From: Lineus longissimus
Taxonomy: Eukaryota; Nemertea; Pilidiophora; Heteronemertea; Lineidae
Assembly: GCF_910592395.1 (NCBI RefSeq)
Contig: NC_088322.1
Span: 3,938,175 to 4,002,174 of the forward strand
Length of the DNA: 64,000 bases
Reading direction: 5' to 3'
Below, piece after piece: positions 51,201-61,430 of the stretch. The notes beneath the pieces are model-generated. The model was given only the letters and a program-made list of their open reading frames with translations. It ran no database searches and was not told where the DNA came from. How positions within the stretch are numbered: position 1 is the first letter of the stretch; every line of letters starts with the position of its first letter. A program made the translations under genes and the position numbers.

Positions 51201-52061
51201 AATAGCTGGCTAAACAACTCGAAGAGATTTAGCGTCATGCCATGCCGTGTTACACTCAACAATGACATCAAGGATACCATCTTCAAACACTGGGTGCTCC
51301 TGATCGCCGATTCCAAACACAAGGAGATCAGGATATTCGACAGCCTCCTCAACGATACGTCATCTTGGATTTACCCGTTACTTCGAAAACACACCGCTTA
51401 CGATCTGTCTGGTTGGAAACTCAGACCCCATGCAGATCAGGATTATTATCTCTTCCGCCAACACGACGGTCACTCATGTGGAGTTTATGTGGCCATGAAC
51501 TCTGACTGTTTCATGCGATTCAAGAAGCATGGCGAAAACGTTTCCGAAATTCGAAAGGACTTGTCATACCTTGTGGAATACAAGAAACAAAAGTTTGTGG
51601 GCTACATGAAACGGGTCACCATCACTGACCCCACGAAACTCACAACTCAAACCTGTTCTATGAAATCTAGCGGAGTTGGACCACGCCACCCGCAAGCACC
51701 ACGCAAGGAGATATCGAACTGTGTTGTTGCGAATGACAGTGATAGTGACAGTGATGACGATTGTGTCTTTATTTCTGAGACAAAGTCCGAATCAGACTGC
51801 GAATCGTCTTCTCCGAAAAAGGCAAATCCACCTGAACTATTGGACGACAGTGATAACGAATCAGTGCCTGAGTTAACACTCACGCCACCACCCTCTCCTA
51901 TGGGTGTTCCTCTCAATTTGCAAGCCGACGAACTGCCTGACATTCTTCCCATTAAAACCAAAAGGAATAAACTTGCTAAGCGAAAGTGCACAGACTGTCC
52001 TCCAACCCCTGTGGTTGAAAAGAAACCAAAAACGTGTAAAAAATTACTTTGTGTTGTGTGA
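48203..52061 (+). CDS. Three-exon gene with Ulp1/SENP-type cysteine protease domain (peptidase C48)
   Basis: Exons 48203-50618, 50743-50990 and 51195-52061 join in phase with good GT/AG borders (GTAATT...TTTTCAG, GTAAAT...TTTTCAG) to give 1176 residues. The N-terminal ~230 residues are basic and contain the EYYTGF...HSST region shared with repeat copies A and D. Residues ~250-800 are Pro/Gln/Glu-rich and disordered. From ~810 comes a Ulp1 protease fold with the triad His920 (HWVLL), Asp937 (IFDSLL) and Cys983 (HSCGVY), plus oxyanion Gln977. Such proteases remove SUMO or related modifiers, or process precursors, in the nucleus. All four residues are present, so activity is plausible. It could belong to the virus or be a host or transposon-derived gene; the shared domain with the repeats favours the viral/accessory system. 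Confidence 0.75.
50619..50742 (+). other. Intron 1 of the Ulp1 gene
   Basis: 124 bp, GTAATT donor and TTTTCAG acceptor; carries TCCTAACTTCCTG. Confidence 0.6.
50991..51194 (+). other. Intron 2 of the Ulp1 gene
   Basis: 204 bp, GTAAAT donor and TTTTTCAG acceptor; carries TTGGACTTAGAAAATT and AGGAAGTTAAA words found in the viral spacers. Confidence 0.6.
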
Positions 52062-52104
52062 AATAGTGTTATTCAGCAGTACGTATTGAACTCTGACTTT
52101 GAAG

Positions 52105-52635
52105 TCAAATATACCTAAAGTCTATTTCCCAGCAGAGTAAAGCGGCAAACTGCCCCACAAAGGCCAGGCTTATCATGCTATTACCCACAGGAATGTAGTG
52201 ATTAAAAAAAAAACTGTGCACCAGCCGCCGAACTACAGAGCGAACAAAAGAGTCATATCTGATATTGGATGGAGCACGTTCTTCTTTCATCATCTTTTTC
52301 TTCTTCCTTGGGGTGACCAGTTTCCCTGTCTCCTTCTTCTCCTTCCTGGCCTTCCACACTGATGACGCACCAACACCACAGGCTTCAGCAGTTGTCTGAA
52401 CACATCTTTCTACTGTCAACTTCGGGTTTTTCTTCTTGAAAAAGTCCAACACATTCAAAATGATTTCTTTCTGCGTGCTCTTAAAAGTAGCTCCTGACTT
52501 GTGTTTAACAGGTCCCCGAGATGGCCCTGGCTCCTCATCATCATCATGGGGTAAACCAGGGGTAGGGAGTACATAGAATAACAAAAGAAAACCAAGGAAA
52601 AACATCTTCAAGAACAAAGGTATACTTGACTTCAC
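52105..52635 (-). CDS. 176-codon transposon frame with HTH-like domain
   Basis: Lies almost wholly inside the 52118-52984 transposon, on its minus strand. The start is hydrophobic (LFLKMFFLGFLLLFYVL), then acidic. The region around TFKSTQKEIILNVLDFF ... ACGVGASSVWKARKE looks like a helix-turn-helix DNA-binding domain of the kind at the N-terminus of DDE transposases, followed by TPRKKKKM. No DDE catalytic region is present. It is therefore a transposase N-terminal remnant or a domesticated DNA-binding piece. The last codons run into the terminal repeat. Confidence 0.5.
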   Translation of the reverse strand: MKSSIPLFLKMFFLGFLLLFYVLPTPGLPHDDDEEPGPSRGPVKHKSGATFKSTQKEIILNVLDFFKKKNPKLTVERCVQTTAEACGVGASSVWKARKEKKETGKLVTPRKKKKMMKEERAPSNIRYDSFVRSVVRRLVHSFFFNHYIPVGNSMISLAFVGQFAALLCWEIDFRYI

Positions 52636-52984
52636 AATGGTGAATGAGAAACTTCAGTGTCTCAACAAAAACACATGGTTAAACCAGGAAATTACCAAGA
52701 ATCAGGAGGAAAATCCATCTTCCTGAGTGACGTCAGCTGTTTCCATGCAGTAAGATACCCTGTTCTCAAATCATTGAAAAATCTTAAGAACTTGACCAAC
52801 TGCATTCTACAGATTTACACATAGTCATGCATGCAACCCCTAAATAAGAAGTGTGCTAAAATTTCGAAAAAGGGTATATGGCTACCTGAGACCTGGGAAG
52901 CCTGGCTGGCAGTCAGCTAAGCAGGATATTTTATTAATTGGCTGAGTTTGAAGATGCCGCTTTACTCTGCTGGGAAATAGACTT
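52118..52984. mobile_element. 867-bp DNA transposon, 30-bp perfect TIRs, TA target duplication
   Basis: The left end AAGTCTATTTCCCAGCAGAG... (52118-52147) and the right end (52955-52984) are perfect reverse complements. Each is flanked by TA (52116-52117 and 52985-52986). TA duplication points to the Tc1/mariner superfamily. The element carries only the HTH-type frame, so it is non-autonomous. The perfect ends mean a recent insertion. Confidence 0.88.
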
Positions 52985-53167
52985 TATTTTATTACCCTTC
53001 ATGTTGATACTAACATACTCCTGCCATTTCGAAATTCTGTGTTGAGTGCCAACATCAATGATAATAAATATTACTGTAAATAATTGTGGTGCATATGTAT
53101 AATGAAAATGATGTGAATTGTAATAAATTGTATTAGAGTAACCATCTGTGTAGTATTCGTTCTGGTT

Positions 53168-54489
53168 CCAGTGTGCTCCCGATGTGTGAAAAATTCAGAG
53201 TCCAGATTTGTTGAGTTAATTTCGGTGAATTTCTAAGTCCAGATTTGTTCAGTTAATTTTCGCCAAAATTAACTCAACCACAGAACAAATTCCTATCTGA
53301 AATTTTCCAAGTCCACAGTTGTTCAGTTAATATTGGCGAAAAATAACTGAACTACTACAGAACAAATATCTGGGTGAAATTTTCAAAGTACAGATTTGTT
53401 TTAATTTTCACCAAAGTTCCGAAAGCACTACAAGACATGGAATTTCACTTCCAACTTCCGCTGATTTATGGAAAGTTAGAATATGAGTTTTCACAACTTC
53501 CTGTTCGTGTACTATTTTTCAAGAGAGGATCCAAATCGACCATATGGATCCCCCCTTGAAAATGAAATTTGAAGCGGAAGTTAGTGATTTCCCATACATT
53601 TTTCGCCAAAAATTGGCCTAACTTCCGTTTCAAATACCACTTTTAAGACCAATTTTTCAAATATGGTCCGTGCCTTTATGCCTAGCAAAAACACACACCT
53701 ACGAGGAAGTTAGGATAGAGGCATCAATACAGGAAGTTAGAAGAAATGCAAAATAAATGTAATATAATATAGAAAATACATTTTATTCGGATTCAGATAC
53801 TTCGAAAACATACATCATATATTTCTTCTTTTTCTTGGGAGAAGATTTCGAACAGTTACAATTACATTCACAACCAGAGTCATTTTTTGAATTTGTTCTT
53901 TTTACTCCTCGTGGTTCATTTTCAGTGTCTTTGTCATTTTCAGAGTCTGTTTGAGTAGCCATTGAAACCATGACTGGTTTAGACGGAGTAGATAGAGTAA
54001 CAGGCACAACACGCTCAACATGCACAGGTTCATGCTGCACAGTGTCATTGGAAGATGTAGCGTTGTAGTCCGTGGTATAAGAATGTTCAGAGTGCTCAGA
54101 GTCAGAATCGCGCACACTAATCACAGAAAGTTTGTTGTTGACAGGTTTATCCAAACAATTTGAATAGTTATTTCTTTTTGGAACATTGACTGTTTTATAT
54201 TTTGGAATAACAAAATTCGTAAATCCTGTGTAATACTGCGAAGCATGTTCTCTAATTGCAATCATGGTAAGTAAGACACTCTTACCTGTGCGTTCATGAA
54301 TTTCACTTGACATTTTTTCGCTCAAGTACTTGGCGACAATAGGCAGTTCACTAGTTAGCAAAACGATCAGACCTGAAAATATGAAAAATTTTAGTTTCGT
54401 GAAAACGTCAAATTTCAATCCCTGATGGCATGTCATTTTCAACTTACAAGTAGCGCGCAGCGAAAAAGACTTGACATCTCAAATCACAT
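53168..54489 (-). repeat. Dispersed repeat copy D (full length, inverted)
   Basis: Reverse complement of copy A extended by the E2F-like units shared with B and C. It joins host-like DNA at both ends. A 21-base in-frame deletion (relative to copy A, GAACTCCACAGCTCAACCAAG) removes 7 codons; otherwise it looks almost identical, including the CTAACTTCCTG variant. Confidence 0.85.
53783..54442 (-). CDS. Repeat-encoded protein, copy D
   Basis: 219 codons, the inverted paralogue of the gene in copy A, with the same possible acceptor before the GLIVLL segment, the same YYTGF region, the CECNCNC tail and the Lys run. It lacks the seven residues ELHSSTK that are part of the conserved HSST region shared with the Ulp1 gene, so the domain may be impaired. 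The stop is fused to AATAAA. Confidence 0.5.
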   Translation of the reverse strand: MKMTCHQGLKFDVFTKLKFFIFSGLIVLLTSELPIVAKYLSEKMSSEIHERTGKSVLLTMIAIREHASQYYTGFTNFVIPKYKTVNVPKRNNYSNCLDKPVNNKLSVISVRDSDSEHSEHSYTTDYNATSSNDTVQHEPVHVERVVPVTLSTPSKPVMVSMATQTDSENDKDTENEPRGVKRTNSKNDSGCECNCNCSKSSPKKKKKYMMYVFEVSESE

Positions 54490-54756
54490 GTTTGACATTT
54501 GTAATGACATGATGTCTCTATTGGCAGCCCATCATTACATGTCACTCTGAAGGCATGACATACCTTTTTTCAAGTGGCAGCCTATCATTGTAAGCTGTCA
54601 TAGGAGACGTGATTCGAGTCAGTCTGACCAACTCTCATACTCCGAACGACACTCATTCTGGATGGAGTGTCACTTGAAATGTACAAATGGACTTAGAAAA
54701 TTTTTTGAAAATAATGAAAAATGGAAATTCGTGATTTTGTATATAATTCAATTTTA

Positions 54757-56304
54757 TTAGTTTATCGATAGCTTTGTAACAAGTACTTTGTAACTTTTCG
54801 ACATAAATACCTTCTTGTTACCATTGCATGCAATAAATTTATTATCCATCATATATACAGTGTTTTTGTTCATTTTTATACAGTCTTTTCCAGCACCGTT
54901 CCAATCGGCTTTCACTTGCTCGTCATTTGTCGGGTCAAACCGGTCCATGTATCCGATAGCCCACTGGTGACCTTCTCCATATGGTTGAAGAATGTTGAAA
55001 AGGGTCAACCAACACACAAACATTGTTATTCTGGAGAACAAGAGTCTCATTTTGTAGGCATTTTCTTTGTCGCTGTTATTCTCACCAGTCATCAAGTTTG
55101 ATGGTTTGGGTTCACACTTGTCATTTTTCGCTTCTATTTCACGGATAATTCGCAGACAGTCATCAGATCCTGTGATACCTTCAAAATTTTTCATAGTGTT
55201 CATAGAGGAAAGGTATTTGATGCTGGACGTGTTAAGACCCATAATCGTATTGAAAGTCACGTCGAACAGCGGCGAAGAGTCAGTTCCCGTGAGAACAAAT
55301 CTTTCTGAGAAACATAGTTGGTGGACGTGTCTCATAATTACACACAAGTGACTTTCTAGCGATACGGGCTTTGCACTCATACGGAATTCGACGTTTCTGA
55401 TGCATTTATCCTGTTGTTCATCGGTCATAAGCGCGTCTATGTCTATCAGAGTAACATCTTCACGTTCCATAAATTCTCTGTACATTCGATTCGTCAGATA
55501 TGGCTGTAAAAGACATAAATTGGCTTCGGAAAACAATTTCTCGACGTTCGCTGTTCTCGGACAATAGGCGGCTATTTGATTTGCTCGGAATTTCGCAAAA
55601 CGATCCGAATTTGCTGTTTGGACATTTTCATTCATTGCATGGTTCGTTCTAATTCGATTTATCATAGCATTCAACTGATCAGTTTTAACACTATCATTTT
55701 GACACATTTCATCTGTTATGGTGTCCGATGGCGTTGTTTTTTCATCATTGTTTCCTAAGTCAGGTCTGTAGAAGTCATCGTTGAACACACCCATGACATT
55801 GCAAACAACATCAGGGGTGAGCGCGCCCATAGAATTAATCCACAGGGCATTGGCTAGCGTTTTTTTACACCATTTTTTATCATCATCTAATGAAGTTGCT
55901 TTTTTGGACGTTGCTGCAGCGGCCACTTCTGTCGAAACTCCGATTTCGTGCGTTGCTTTGATTATAGCACTTATGCTACCTGGTCGCAGTGCCAAGCACG
56001 TGAGATTTTGTTTGTTTATAAGCACGTTCGGATCATTGGTCTGCATAAAACGTTCAATTCTCGAATGCAAATCCTTTATGGCATTTACACTTTCCATACC
56101 ACAAACCGCTGCACCACTTCCAACATTCGACGTGTTTGTATTTCGCGTAAAACGCACACTTTCTTTCATCATAGAATTCATGAGAGTCCTATCGTCCACA
56201 TCCTCTTCAAATCCTGGCATCGAGCCAACAGTCATTTGCGATTTCTGGTATTCCTTGAATCGCATCAACATTTCGATATCGGATCCGGTAAAAAGTGAAT
56301 TCAT
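54757..56304 (-). CDS. 515-residue protein, unrecognised (structural candidate)
   Basis: Unbroken minus-strand frame ending in a stop that overlaps AATAAA. Mixed alpha/beta composition with many Met and Asn, and scattered Cys. A hydrophobic helix near residue 430 (ITMFVCWLTLFNIL) is too isolated to make it clearly membrane-bound. It is the last gene of a minus-strand trio (58.4-54.8 kb) with an 18-bp gap to its upstream partner, suggesting joint transcription. I cannot assign a family; a capsid or packaging role is possible from position only. Confidence 0.6.
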   Translation of the reverse strand: MNSLFTGSDIEMLMRFKEYQKSQMTVGSMPGFEEDVDDRTLMNSMMKESVRFTRNTNTSNVGSGAAVCGMESVNAIKDLHSRIERFMQTNDPNVLINKQNLTCLALRPGSISAIIKATHEIGVSTEVAAAATSKKATSLDDDKKWCKKTLANALWINSMGALTPDVVCNVMGVFNDDFYRPDLGNNDEKTTPSDTITDEMCQNDSVKTDQLNAMINRIRTNHAMNENVQTANSDRFAKFRANQIAAYCPRTANVEKLFSEANLCLLQPYLTNRMYREFMEREDVTLIDIDALMTDEQQDKCIRNVEFRMSAKPVSLESHLCVIMRHVHQLCFSERFVLTGTDSSPLFDVTFNTIMGLNTSSIKYLSSMNTMKNFEGITGSDDCLRIIREIEAKNDKCEPKPSNLMTGENNSDKENAYKMRLLFSRITMFVCWLTLFNILQPYGEGHQWAIGYMDRFDPTNDEQVKADWNGAGKDCIKMNKNTVYMMDNKFIACNGNKKVFMSKSYKVLVTKLSIN

Positions 56305-56322
56305 GATTGACTGGTGCTTTGA

Positions 56323-58437
56323 TTATTCCTCCTCTTCTTCGCAGCGTAGTGAATTGTCGATAAAACACCCGTTTCCAAATATGATATCAACCAATCGCAT
56401 CAGAAATGCATTGTTTATATCGGCGACTGACTGGCATAAATATAAGTTAAAGGCCGTGTCCACGCGCAGCAAACAGTAATTTTTATGAGTAGGTGCCGTA
56501 CTCATTTTCGCATTGACAAAGGTATCATTGGCAGTTTTTGCTTCGTTTAAGCCGTGTTTGGTCCTTTTCATGTTTTTCGTGCTGTACTTTAGATCGCTTT
56601 TCTCCAAAACTGTTTGCGCTGTCTCTTTTTCGACCGTACAAGCGATACGGAGCGTTGCTTTGTCCACTAGGGGTAGTAGTGATTCGAACTGATCGTCACC
56701 GCAATGATGTGCAGCGTGCTCGTCGTCCTTCATTTCAACGTCATCGCCATCTTCGCCATTTTCTTCAGCAATATTGAGGTCTTTGAGACTCTTTACCAAC
56801 ACGTCTTCAACACCCTCGTAGGCAACACCACCGAAAATCAACTTTGCATACTTCGTTATGAGTTCGAGTTTATGTTTTTGCGATGCTTTCCCCGATACTT
56901 GCACCACACGCAGAATATCTTGCATGAAATCGGCAAATACTGCTGCTTGAAATATATCGTTGATAAATTCCAATACTCGATCAGGTATGCTTTTCAATTC
57001 GTGAGTACTAAACAACGGTGGGTAAAGGTATGCTTCCGGTGTCACACATTCGCCGTCCAAGGAGAAAATCCTAGTTACACCCATACACGTGAACCACACT
57101 TTTCGATCGGTACCGTCCATGTGGAAGAGGTATTCCAGTTTCGATGAGGTTTGTTCTGCATTTGATAGTGTCCTGTTGGTATTTCTTTCCAAAATGAACA
57201 CACCACGTTTGGCATCGGTTAGAATAAGGTCATCTTCCACTTGTACAATATTTTCGCTGCCAGGAACTTTGGATAAAAGGAATTTTATCACTTCGCGCAC
57301 AACAGACTCGTGTCTCATCCAGGAATTGACCCACACCTTTTCCACGCGGTTCATTGTGAATGGGAAAATCAACCATGGAAATTTCTTCACTCTATAACAC
57401 TGAAGTGATTTCCTATTCTGTTTTCCCTTTCTTGTGTCGAATGTAATTTTCGGCATGTTGGTATTTTTCATAACATTTCTGTGTGATTGTCCTTTCCTGC
57501 CGCTGCTATTGCTGCTGGTAGTGGTATTAGAGTATTTTCCACTTTCCGATATATGTTTCCTTTTTCTCATTGGACCGAGCATTATATTATCCAATTCGGT
57601 TTCAGTGTCCTCGGAGTCTTCGCTGTTTTCATTTTCCGCTTTAGCAGCCGCAGAAGATGACGTGTGTTTGGTGCGTGTTTCTGTTTCAATACTATTAAGA
57701 ACGTGTTTTACGAATTTGATGGTTTCTGTCTTCTTTTTACCCTTTTCGTCAAGAGAATCCATTTTAGCAAGGGATTCGTGTAAGTGTGTCATTTCCAGAG
57801 TATTTATCCAACACAGCATGTTCGTATTACGGCACTCGTGCCACCATTCGAGAGGATTTGGATCGAAAAACACGTGTGGACCATATCGGAGTATGTCTTC
57901 GCTGTTTTTTATCACAGTAAATAAGAAATTGCGACTTTCGACGGTTGTCAATTCACTAGTGTATGAATCGTAGTGGAAATTTTTAGCCATCTGTTTCCAT
58001 TTCATTTTCTTCGCAAATTTTTTGAACTGTTTGCGCGATGTGAGTCGTATAAGAACCAAAACACCAGGTTTTTGATAGAGTTCTAACATTTTAGCTGTTG
58101 ACAATTCGTCAGAGTCAAAACTGAACAAATCCATGTTCAACCGATATATTTGCATGTTTTCGCTAATTTTACTACTTTTAGTTATATCTTCTTCTTGTAA
58201 CCGATGAGCTTCTACGTTCATTTTAAACACATGACTGGACAAGTTCTTTTTCTTAATCTTCGATCTTACAGGCTTAGCTTTGCCATTTTCATCAGCATCG
58301 TCTACTGGCGCACTTTGGAATTCGAAATCTTCGCCGTATTTCTCTACAACACATCCTTTGAAGACGTCATACTTCGATATGGTCATATCGGTTTCAACAT
58401 TATACAAAAACATTTCGAAAATTTTCAAAGTCCCCAC
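56323..58437 (-). CDS. 704-residue protein, unrecognised
   Basis: Intact minus-strand frame. There is a Ser/Glu-rich acidic linker with a basic cluster near residues 265-325 (ENSEDSEDTETELD, MRKRKH). A b-rich part follows (RVKKFPWLIFPFTMN, VQVEDDLILTDAKRGVFILE), and the end is acidic (RCEEEEE). Its N-terminus and the 5' flank contain ETS-like words. It lies 18 bp upstream of the 515-residue gene. No enzyme motif or zinc site seen; probably a structural or tegument protein of this lineage. Confidence 0.6.
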   Translation of the reverse strand: MGTLKIFEMFLYNVETDMTISKYDVFKGCVVEKYGEDFEFQSAPVDDADENGKAKPVRSKIKKKNLSSHVFKMNVEAHRLQEEDITKSSKISENMQIYRLNMDLFSFDSDELSTAKMLELYQKPGVLVLIRLTSRKQFKKFAKKMKWKQMAKNFHYDSYTSELTTVESRNFLFTVIKNSEDILRYGPHVFFDPNPLEWWHECRNTNMLCWINTLEMTHLHESLAKMDSLDEKGKKKTETIKFVKHVLNSIETETRTKHTSSSAAAKAENENSEDSEDTETELDNIMLGPMRKRKHISESGKYSNTTTSSNSSGRKGQSHRNVMKNTNMPKITFDTRKGKQNRKSLQCYRVKKFPWLIFPFTMNRVEKVWVNSWMRHESVVREVIKFLLSKVPGSENIVQVEDDLILTDAKRGVFILERNTNRTLSNAEQTSSKLEYLFHMDGTDRKVWFTCMGVTRIFSLDGECVTPEAYLYPPLFSTHELKSIPDRVLEFINDIFQAAVFADFMQDILRVVQVSGKASQKHKLELITKYAKLIFGGVAYEGVEDVLVKSLKDLNIAEENGEDGDDVEMKDDEHAAHHCGDDQFESLLPLVDKATLRIACTVEKETAQTVLEKSDLKYSTKNMKRTKHGLNEAKTANDTFVNAKMSTAPTHKNYCLLRVDTAFNLYLCQSVADINNAFLMRLVDIIFGNGCFIDNSLRCEEEEE

Positions 58438-58516
58438 TTCCGCTTCAGAGCCTGTTTTTTTTCCTAACTTCCTGTTCGTGGATCAGTTTCAGAAATTGTA
58501 GGTTTAAATGATTAAA

Positions 58517-59575
58517 TCACTGAACATTGCCAAACTGTGTTATCAGTGGTGATGGTGCTGTCCGTTTTGAACGTATTGGACGAGATTTTTCAGTTTTATT
58601 AACATTAGGGAGTTTTGTTGTTGATATTGTTGCACTTTGGTTAGTTTCGGACATGTACGAACTGCCCGCACTCGACATGGTACGAATGCTGGCGTCTGGT
58701 ACACTTGGCAAACGTACCTTTTTTCCATATCCCATATCGATCATGTAGCCACTTCGAATTTCTTGCCTATCAATGTCTGATTGATCTGCATGTGACTCGG
58801 TTTCGGACTCAACACTTGCACCGTTGCATTCATCAATGGTCATGGCTGCATCGTTGTCAATTTTGGTCATATGTTGCTTCCCTGCCTGACATACTTGTGT
58901 AATGGCCAGTTTTTTATTTCTATCGTATACAATTTGGCCGATTTTCTGACTCGTGTGCTGTAGGTTATTCGAAATGGGTAACAATTTGTTTAGAACCATT
59001 TCAAATTCTGCAAACCAGAGCTCCTTGCCCCTAGCGGTAAATTGCTCATCCACTGTTACAGCAGCAGCACCAGTACCGTTGGCATTTCCACCCGTTTTTT
59101 CACGCTGTTGTTTATCAGAGGCATGATGTAGTTTTTCTACCGTTGTATAATTTTGCCAACACTCTATCAGTCTGTAGTAGTCCTTTTCCGATTCCAATTT
59201 TTTGGTGGCTAGTAGTTTTACGTATTCAACTGCTTCCCTGTGGTTTTTCTTCATTTCCCGCAGTACTTTGTATACATTTGTGAGGTAGATTTGAGATTTT
59301 GCCATGTCCATTGCTTGAATACGGATGATTTTCTCCCTCGTGGGATCTGTGAGTAAAATCGATCTCAAATCACCACGAGTAGGATAGGCATCTTCCTCGT
59401 GGTAATCGTATCCTACATCCGCTTCCTCATCTGATTGCGATGAATTCGAATTAGCTGTATTGCTGTTATACGAATTGAACCATTCGTATGAATCGGCCAA
59501 TGTTTGTAAATGTGCCTCGTCGAACGAATTTCTCATATTTGAGAGCCACCTCACGATAGAATTCAGTACATCCAT
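58517..59575 (-). CDS. 352-residue protein, unrecognised
   Basis: Start taken at ATG 59575 (MDVLNSIVRW) because upstream sequence in this frame has no ATG. The divergent plus-strand gene begins only 33 bp away (59609), so the promoters of both must lie in each other's coding DNA. The first 230 residues are helical with an acidic linker (SSQSDEEADVGYDYHEED). The C-terminal third is Ser/Thr-rich and ends with a basic nuclear-type signal (RPIRSKRTAPSP). Function unknown. Confidence 0.55.
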   Translation of the reverse strand: MDVLNSIVRWLSNMRNSFDEAHLQTLADSYEWFNSYNSNTANSNSSQSDEEADVGYDYHEEDAYPTRGDLRSILLTDPTREKIIRIQAMDMAKSQIYLTNVYKVLREMKKNHREAVEYVKLLATKKLESEKDYYRLIECWQNYTTVEKLHHASDKQQREKTGGNANGTGAAAVTVDEQFTARGKELWFAEFEMVLNKLLPISNNLQHTSQKIGQIVYDRNKKLAITQVCQAGKQHMTKIDNDAAMTIDECNGASVESETESHADQSDIDRQEIRSGYMIDMGYGKKVRLPSVPDASIRTMSSAGSSYMSETNQSATISTTKLPNVNKTEKSRPIRSKRTAPSPLITQFGNVQ

Positions 59576-59608
59576 ATTTCCTATATCGGACGTACGGACA
59601 GTGTCAAA

Positions 59609-61426
59609 ATGCCACAACAGATATCGAAAGATATTCCGACACCACACGAGTTTATACTGTCTATGATAGGCACAACAGCGGCTTTCCAATTGCAAACCTT
59701 AACACTACTCGAAAAATGCTACAAGAAATGGATGAGTAAGCCTCTCGAATCGCTAACCAACTGTACGTTGTGTGGCGCATTCGTCAAAATCCGGAAACGC
59801 TATCCTAAAGAGCTATGGCTCACCACGGACTGTACCAAATGTATTTTTGTCATCAACAGATTCAGTATCGAACTGGCCGAAAATCCATCCGGACTGTTGG
59901 TTTCTTGGTTCTTTGCGCGAGAACAGATGAAAAAGCTGATCGGACTAATGGAAAAAGAAACAAAAAAGAAACTCAGTCTATTGGAATATAATAGTTGGGA
60001 AAAACAGTTGAATGCGAAAAATAAAGACCCTGCGGTATTTTTAGACGAAGTGTCGCTCGAAATAGACTGTATTTCAATGTTGATTCACGTATTTATGGGA
60101 AGGTGCAAGTCTGAGGAGGGAGCTTTCGAAAATACGCACGGATTGGACGGTAAACACGCTGAAATGCTCAACTTGGATAAAATCATAAGGCAAAGTGTTG
60201 TAGCCATGCACATGTACACTGATAGGTACCTGACCAAAAAACGCTTGGTACACACTGGAAATAAGCTGGATAACGAAGAAGTTGGCAGACTGCGTCAAGA
60301 AAGGGCCAATATGATCAACAAGAAGAAAAATACAACTCACAAATTGGCAAAGTTCAAAAGATTCATGAAAACTACGAAATATCTATGGGGTAAAGATGAC
60401 ATGCACGACAACGAACTGATCAGCATCACAAATCCGGACGAATTGTTAAAGAATATCTGTAGAATGGCTACGAATGATAATAACAAGTGTACGCACGTGG
60501 AGAATAGGAATTCTTGTGTCTATGGCAATACGGGAACACTGTTTCTCACAGCTGAAGAAAATAAATTTCCCGATTTTCGATATCTGATCGACGACAAATG
60601 GGTTGAAGAAAAAATCCTTCAAGATTATCGCAAACACCACGGACAAGTTCCAGATGACGAAGTGGAGAGAGATGAGATTATTAACAAGGGCTATCTGAAT
60701 TTTCACAAGGAAAGTGCAAAGAAATCCGAAAATCTACCAGGTGTACACAAAATAAAAACTCACTACGATCCGAAATTGCACTGCAAGTACGAAAAAGCTG
60801 CTATGGCAAGTAATGGCGGCGACAGTGGTAAGGGCAGTTCTATGGTACATGGAACAGATGACAGTGGAGGTGGTGAAGGGTCGAAAAAAAACGCAGTAAC
60901 GGTCGCCACGGTATTGGAAGCAGCAAGACATTCGCATTTGAGTAAAATGAGAAGGGACTTGATGGCATCTTCTACTTCTACTTCAACAACAACAACCAGT
61001 GACATAGGCAGAAAACGCAAACACAATGAAATCGAAGACGAGGAGCGTGACGAATCAGAGGACGACGGGGCAGCGGATTTGTTTTCCTACAACAGCGATG
61101 ATGGCAGCGATAGCGAAGACAATTTTGCAAGAAGCGGCAACACCTCTGTTGGCATAAACTTAGGCTGTGGTGATAAACAATTGGAAAGAAATTCAATCGT
61201 GGCAAACAACCCTAGTGAACACAAGGCAAAGGGCAAAGTGGTAAACACGAAAGATCAAATAACCAATATGCGTTTGACGGGTGGATTGAACTCTATGAGT
61301 AAAAGAAGCAAATACAACGATGTAAACGAGAATAATTTATTATTTCCATCATCAACAAGCAATAGTGTAAACACAAAAAACAACGTCGTCCTCGCACATC
61401 GGTCTCACACACGAATTGCGGCGTGA
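59609..61426 (+). CDS. 605-residue protein with N-terminal CxxC zinc motif (packaging candidate)
   Basis: Starts at ATG 59609. Residues ~52-75 hold CTLC...CTKC, a four-Cys zinc site. The middle is helical and basic, and the last ~200 residues are Ser/Asp/Glu/Thr-rich with basic nuclear signals (GRKRKHNE). The next gene on the same strand starts five bases after the stop, in another frame, and has a C-x2-C-x25-C-x4-H pattern. If the two are the parts of one ancestral gene, the sum (~920 residues) would suit a terminase small subunit (UL28-like). As separate genes, this one is unrecognised. Confidence 0.5.
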   Translation: MPQQISKDIPTPHEFILSMIGTTAAFQLQTLTLLEKCYKKWMSKPLESLTNCTLCGAFVKIRKRYPKELWLTTDCTKCIFVINRFSIELAENPSGLLVSWFFAREQMKKLIGLMEKETKKKLSLLEYNSWEKQLNAKNKDPAVFLDEVSLEIDCISMLIHVFMGRCKSEEGAFENTHGLDGKHAEMLNLDKIIRQSVVAMHMYTDRYLTKKRLVHTGNKLDNEEVGRLRQERANMINKKKNTTHKLAKFKRFMKTTKYLWGKDDMHDNELISITNPDELLKNICRMATNDNNKCTHVENRNSCVYGNTGTLFLTAEENKFPDFRYLIDDKWVEEKILQDYRKHHGQVPDDEVERDEIINKGYLNFHKESAKKSENLPGVHKIKTHYDPKLHCKYEKAAMASNGGDSGKGSSMVHGTDDSGGGEGSKKNAVTVATVLEAARHSHLSKMRRDLMASSTSTSTTTTSDIGRKRKHNEIEDEERDESEDDGAADLFSYNSDDGSDSEDNFARSGNTSVGINLGCGDKQLERNSIVANNPSEHKAKGKVVNTKDQITNMRLTGGLNSMSKRSKYNDVNENNLLFPSSTSNSVNTKNNVVLAHRSHTRIAA

Positions 61427-61430
61427 AAAT

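Noticed and set aside
53374-53559. 61-codon frame (also at 25329, 37538, 40410) inside each repeat copy
   Set aside because: Identical in all copies because the DNA is identical; it lies after the poly(A) signal and includes ETS-like words, so coding is unlikely.
55781-56479. 232-codon plus-strand frame
   Set aside because: Antisense to two intact minus-strand genes and without any domain.
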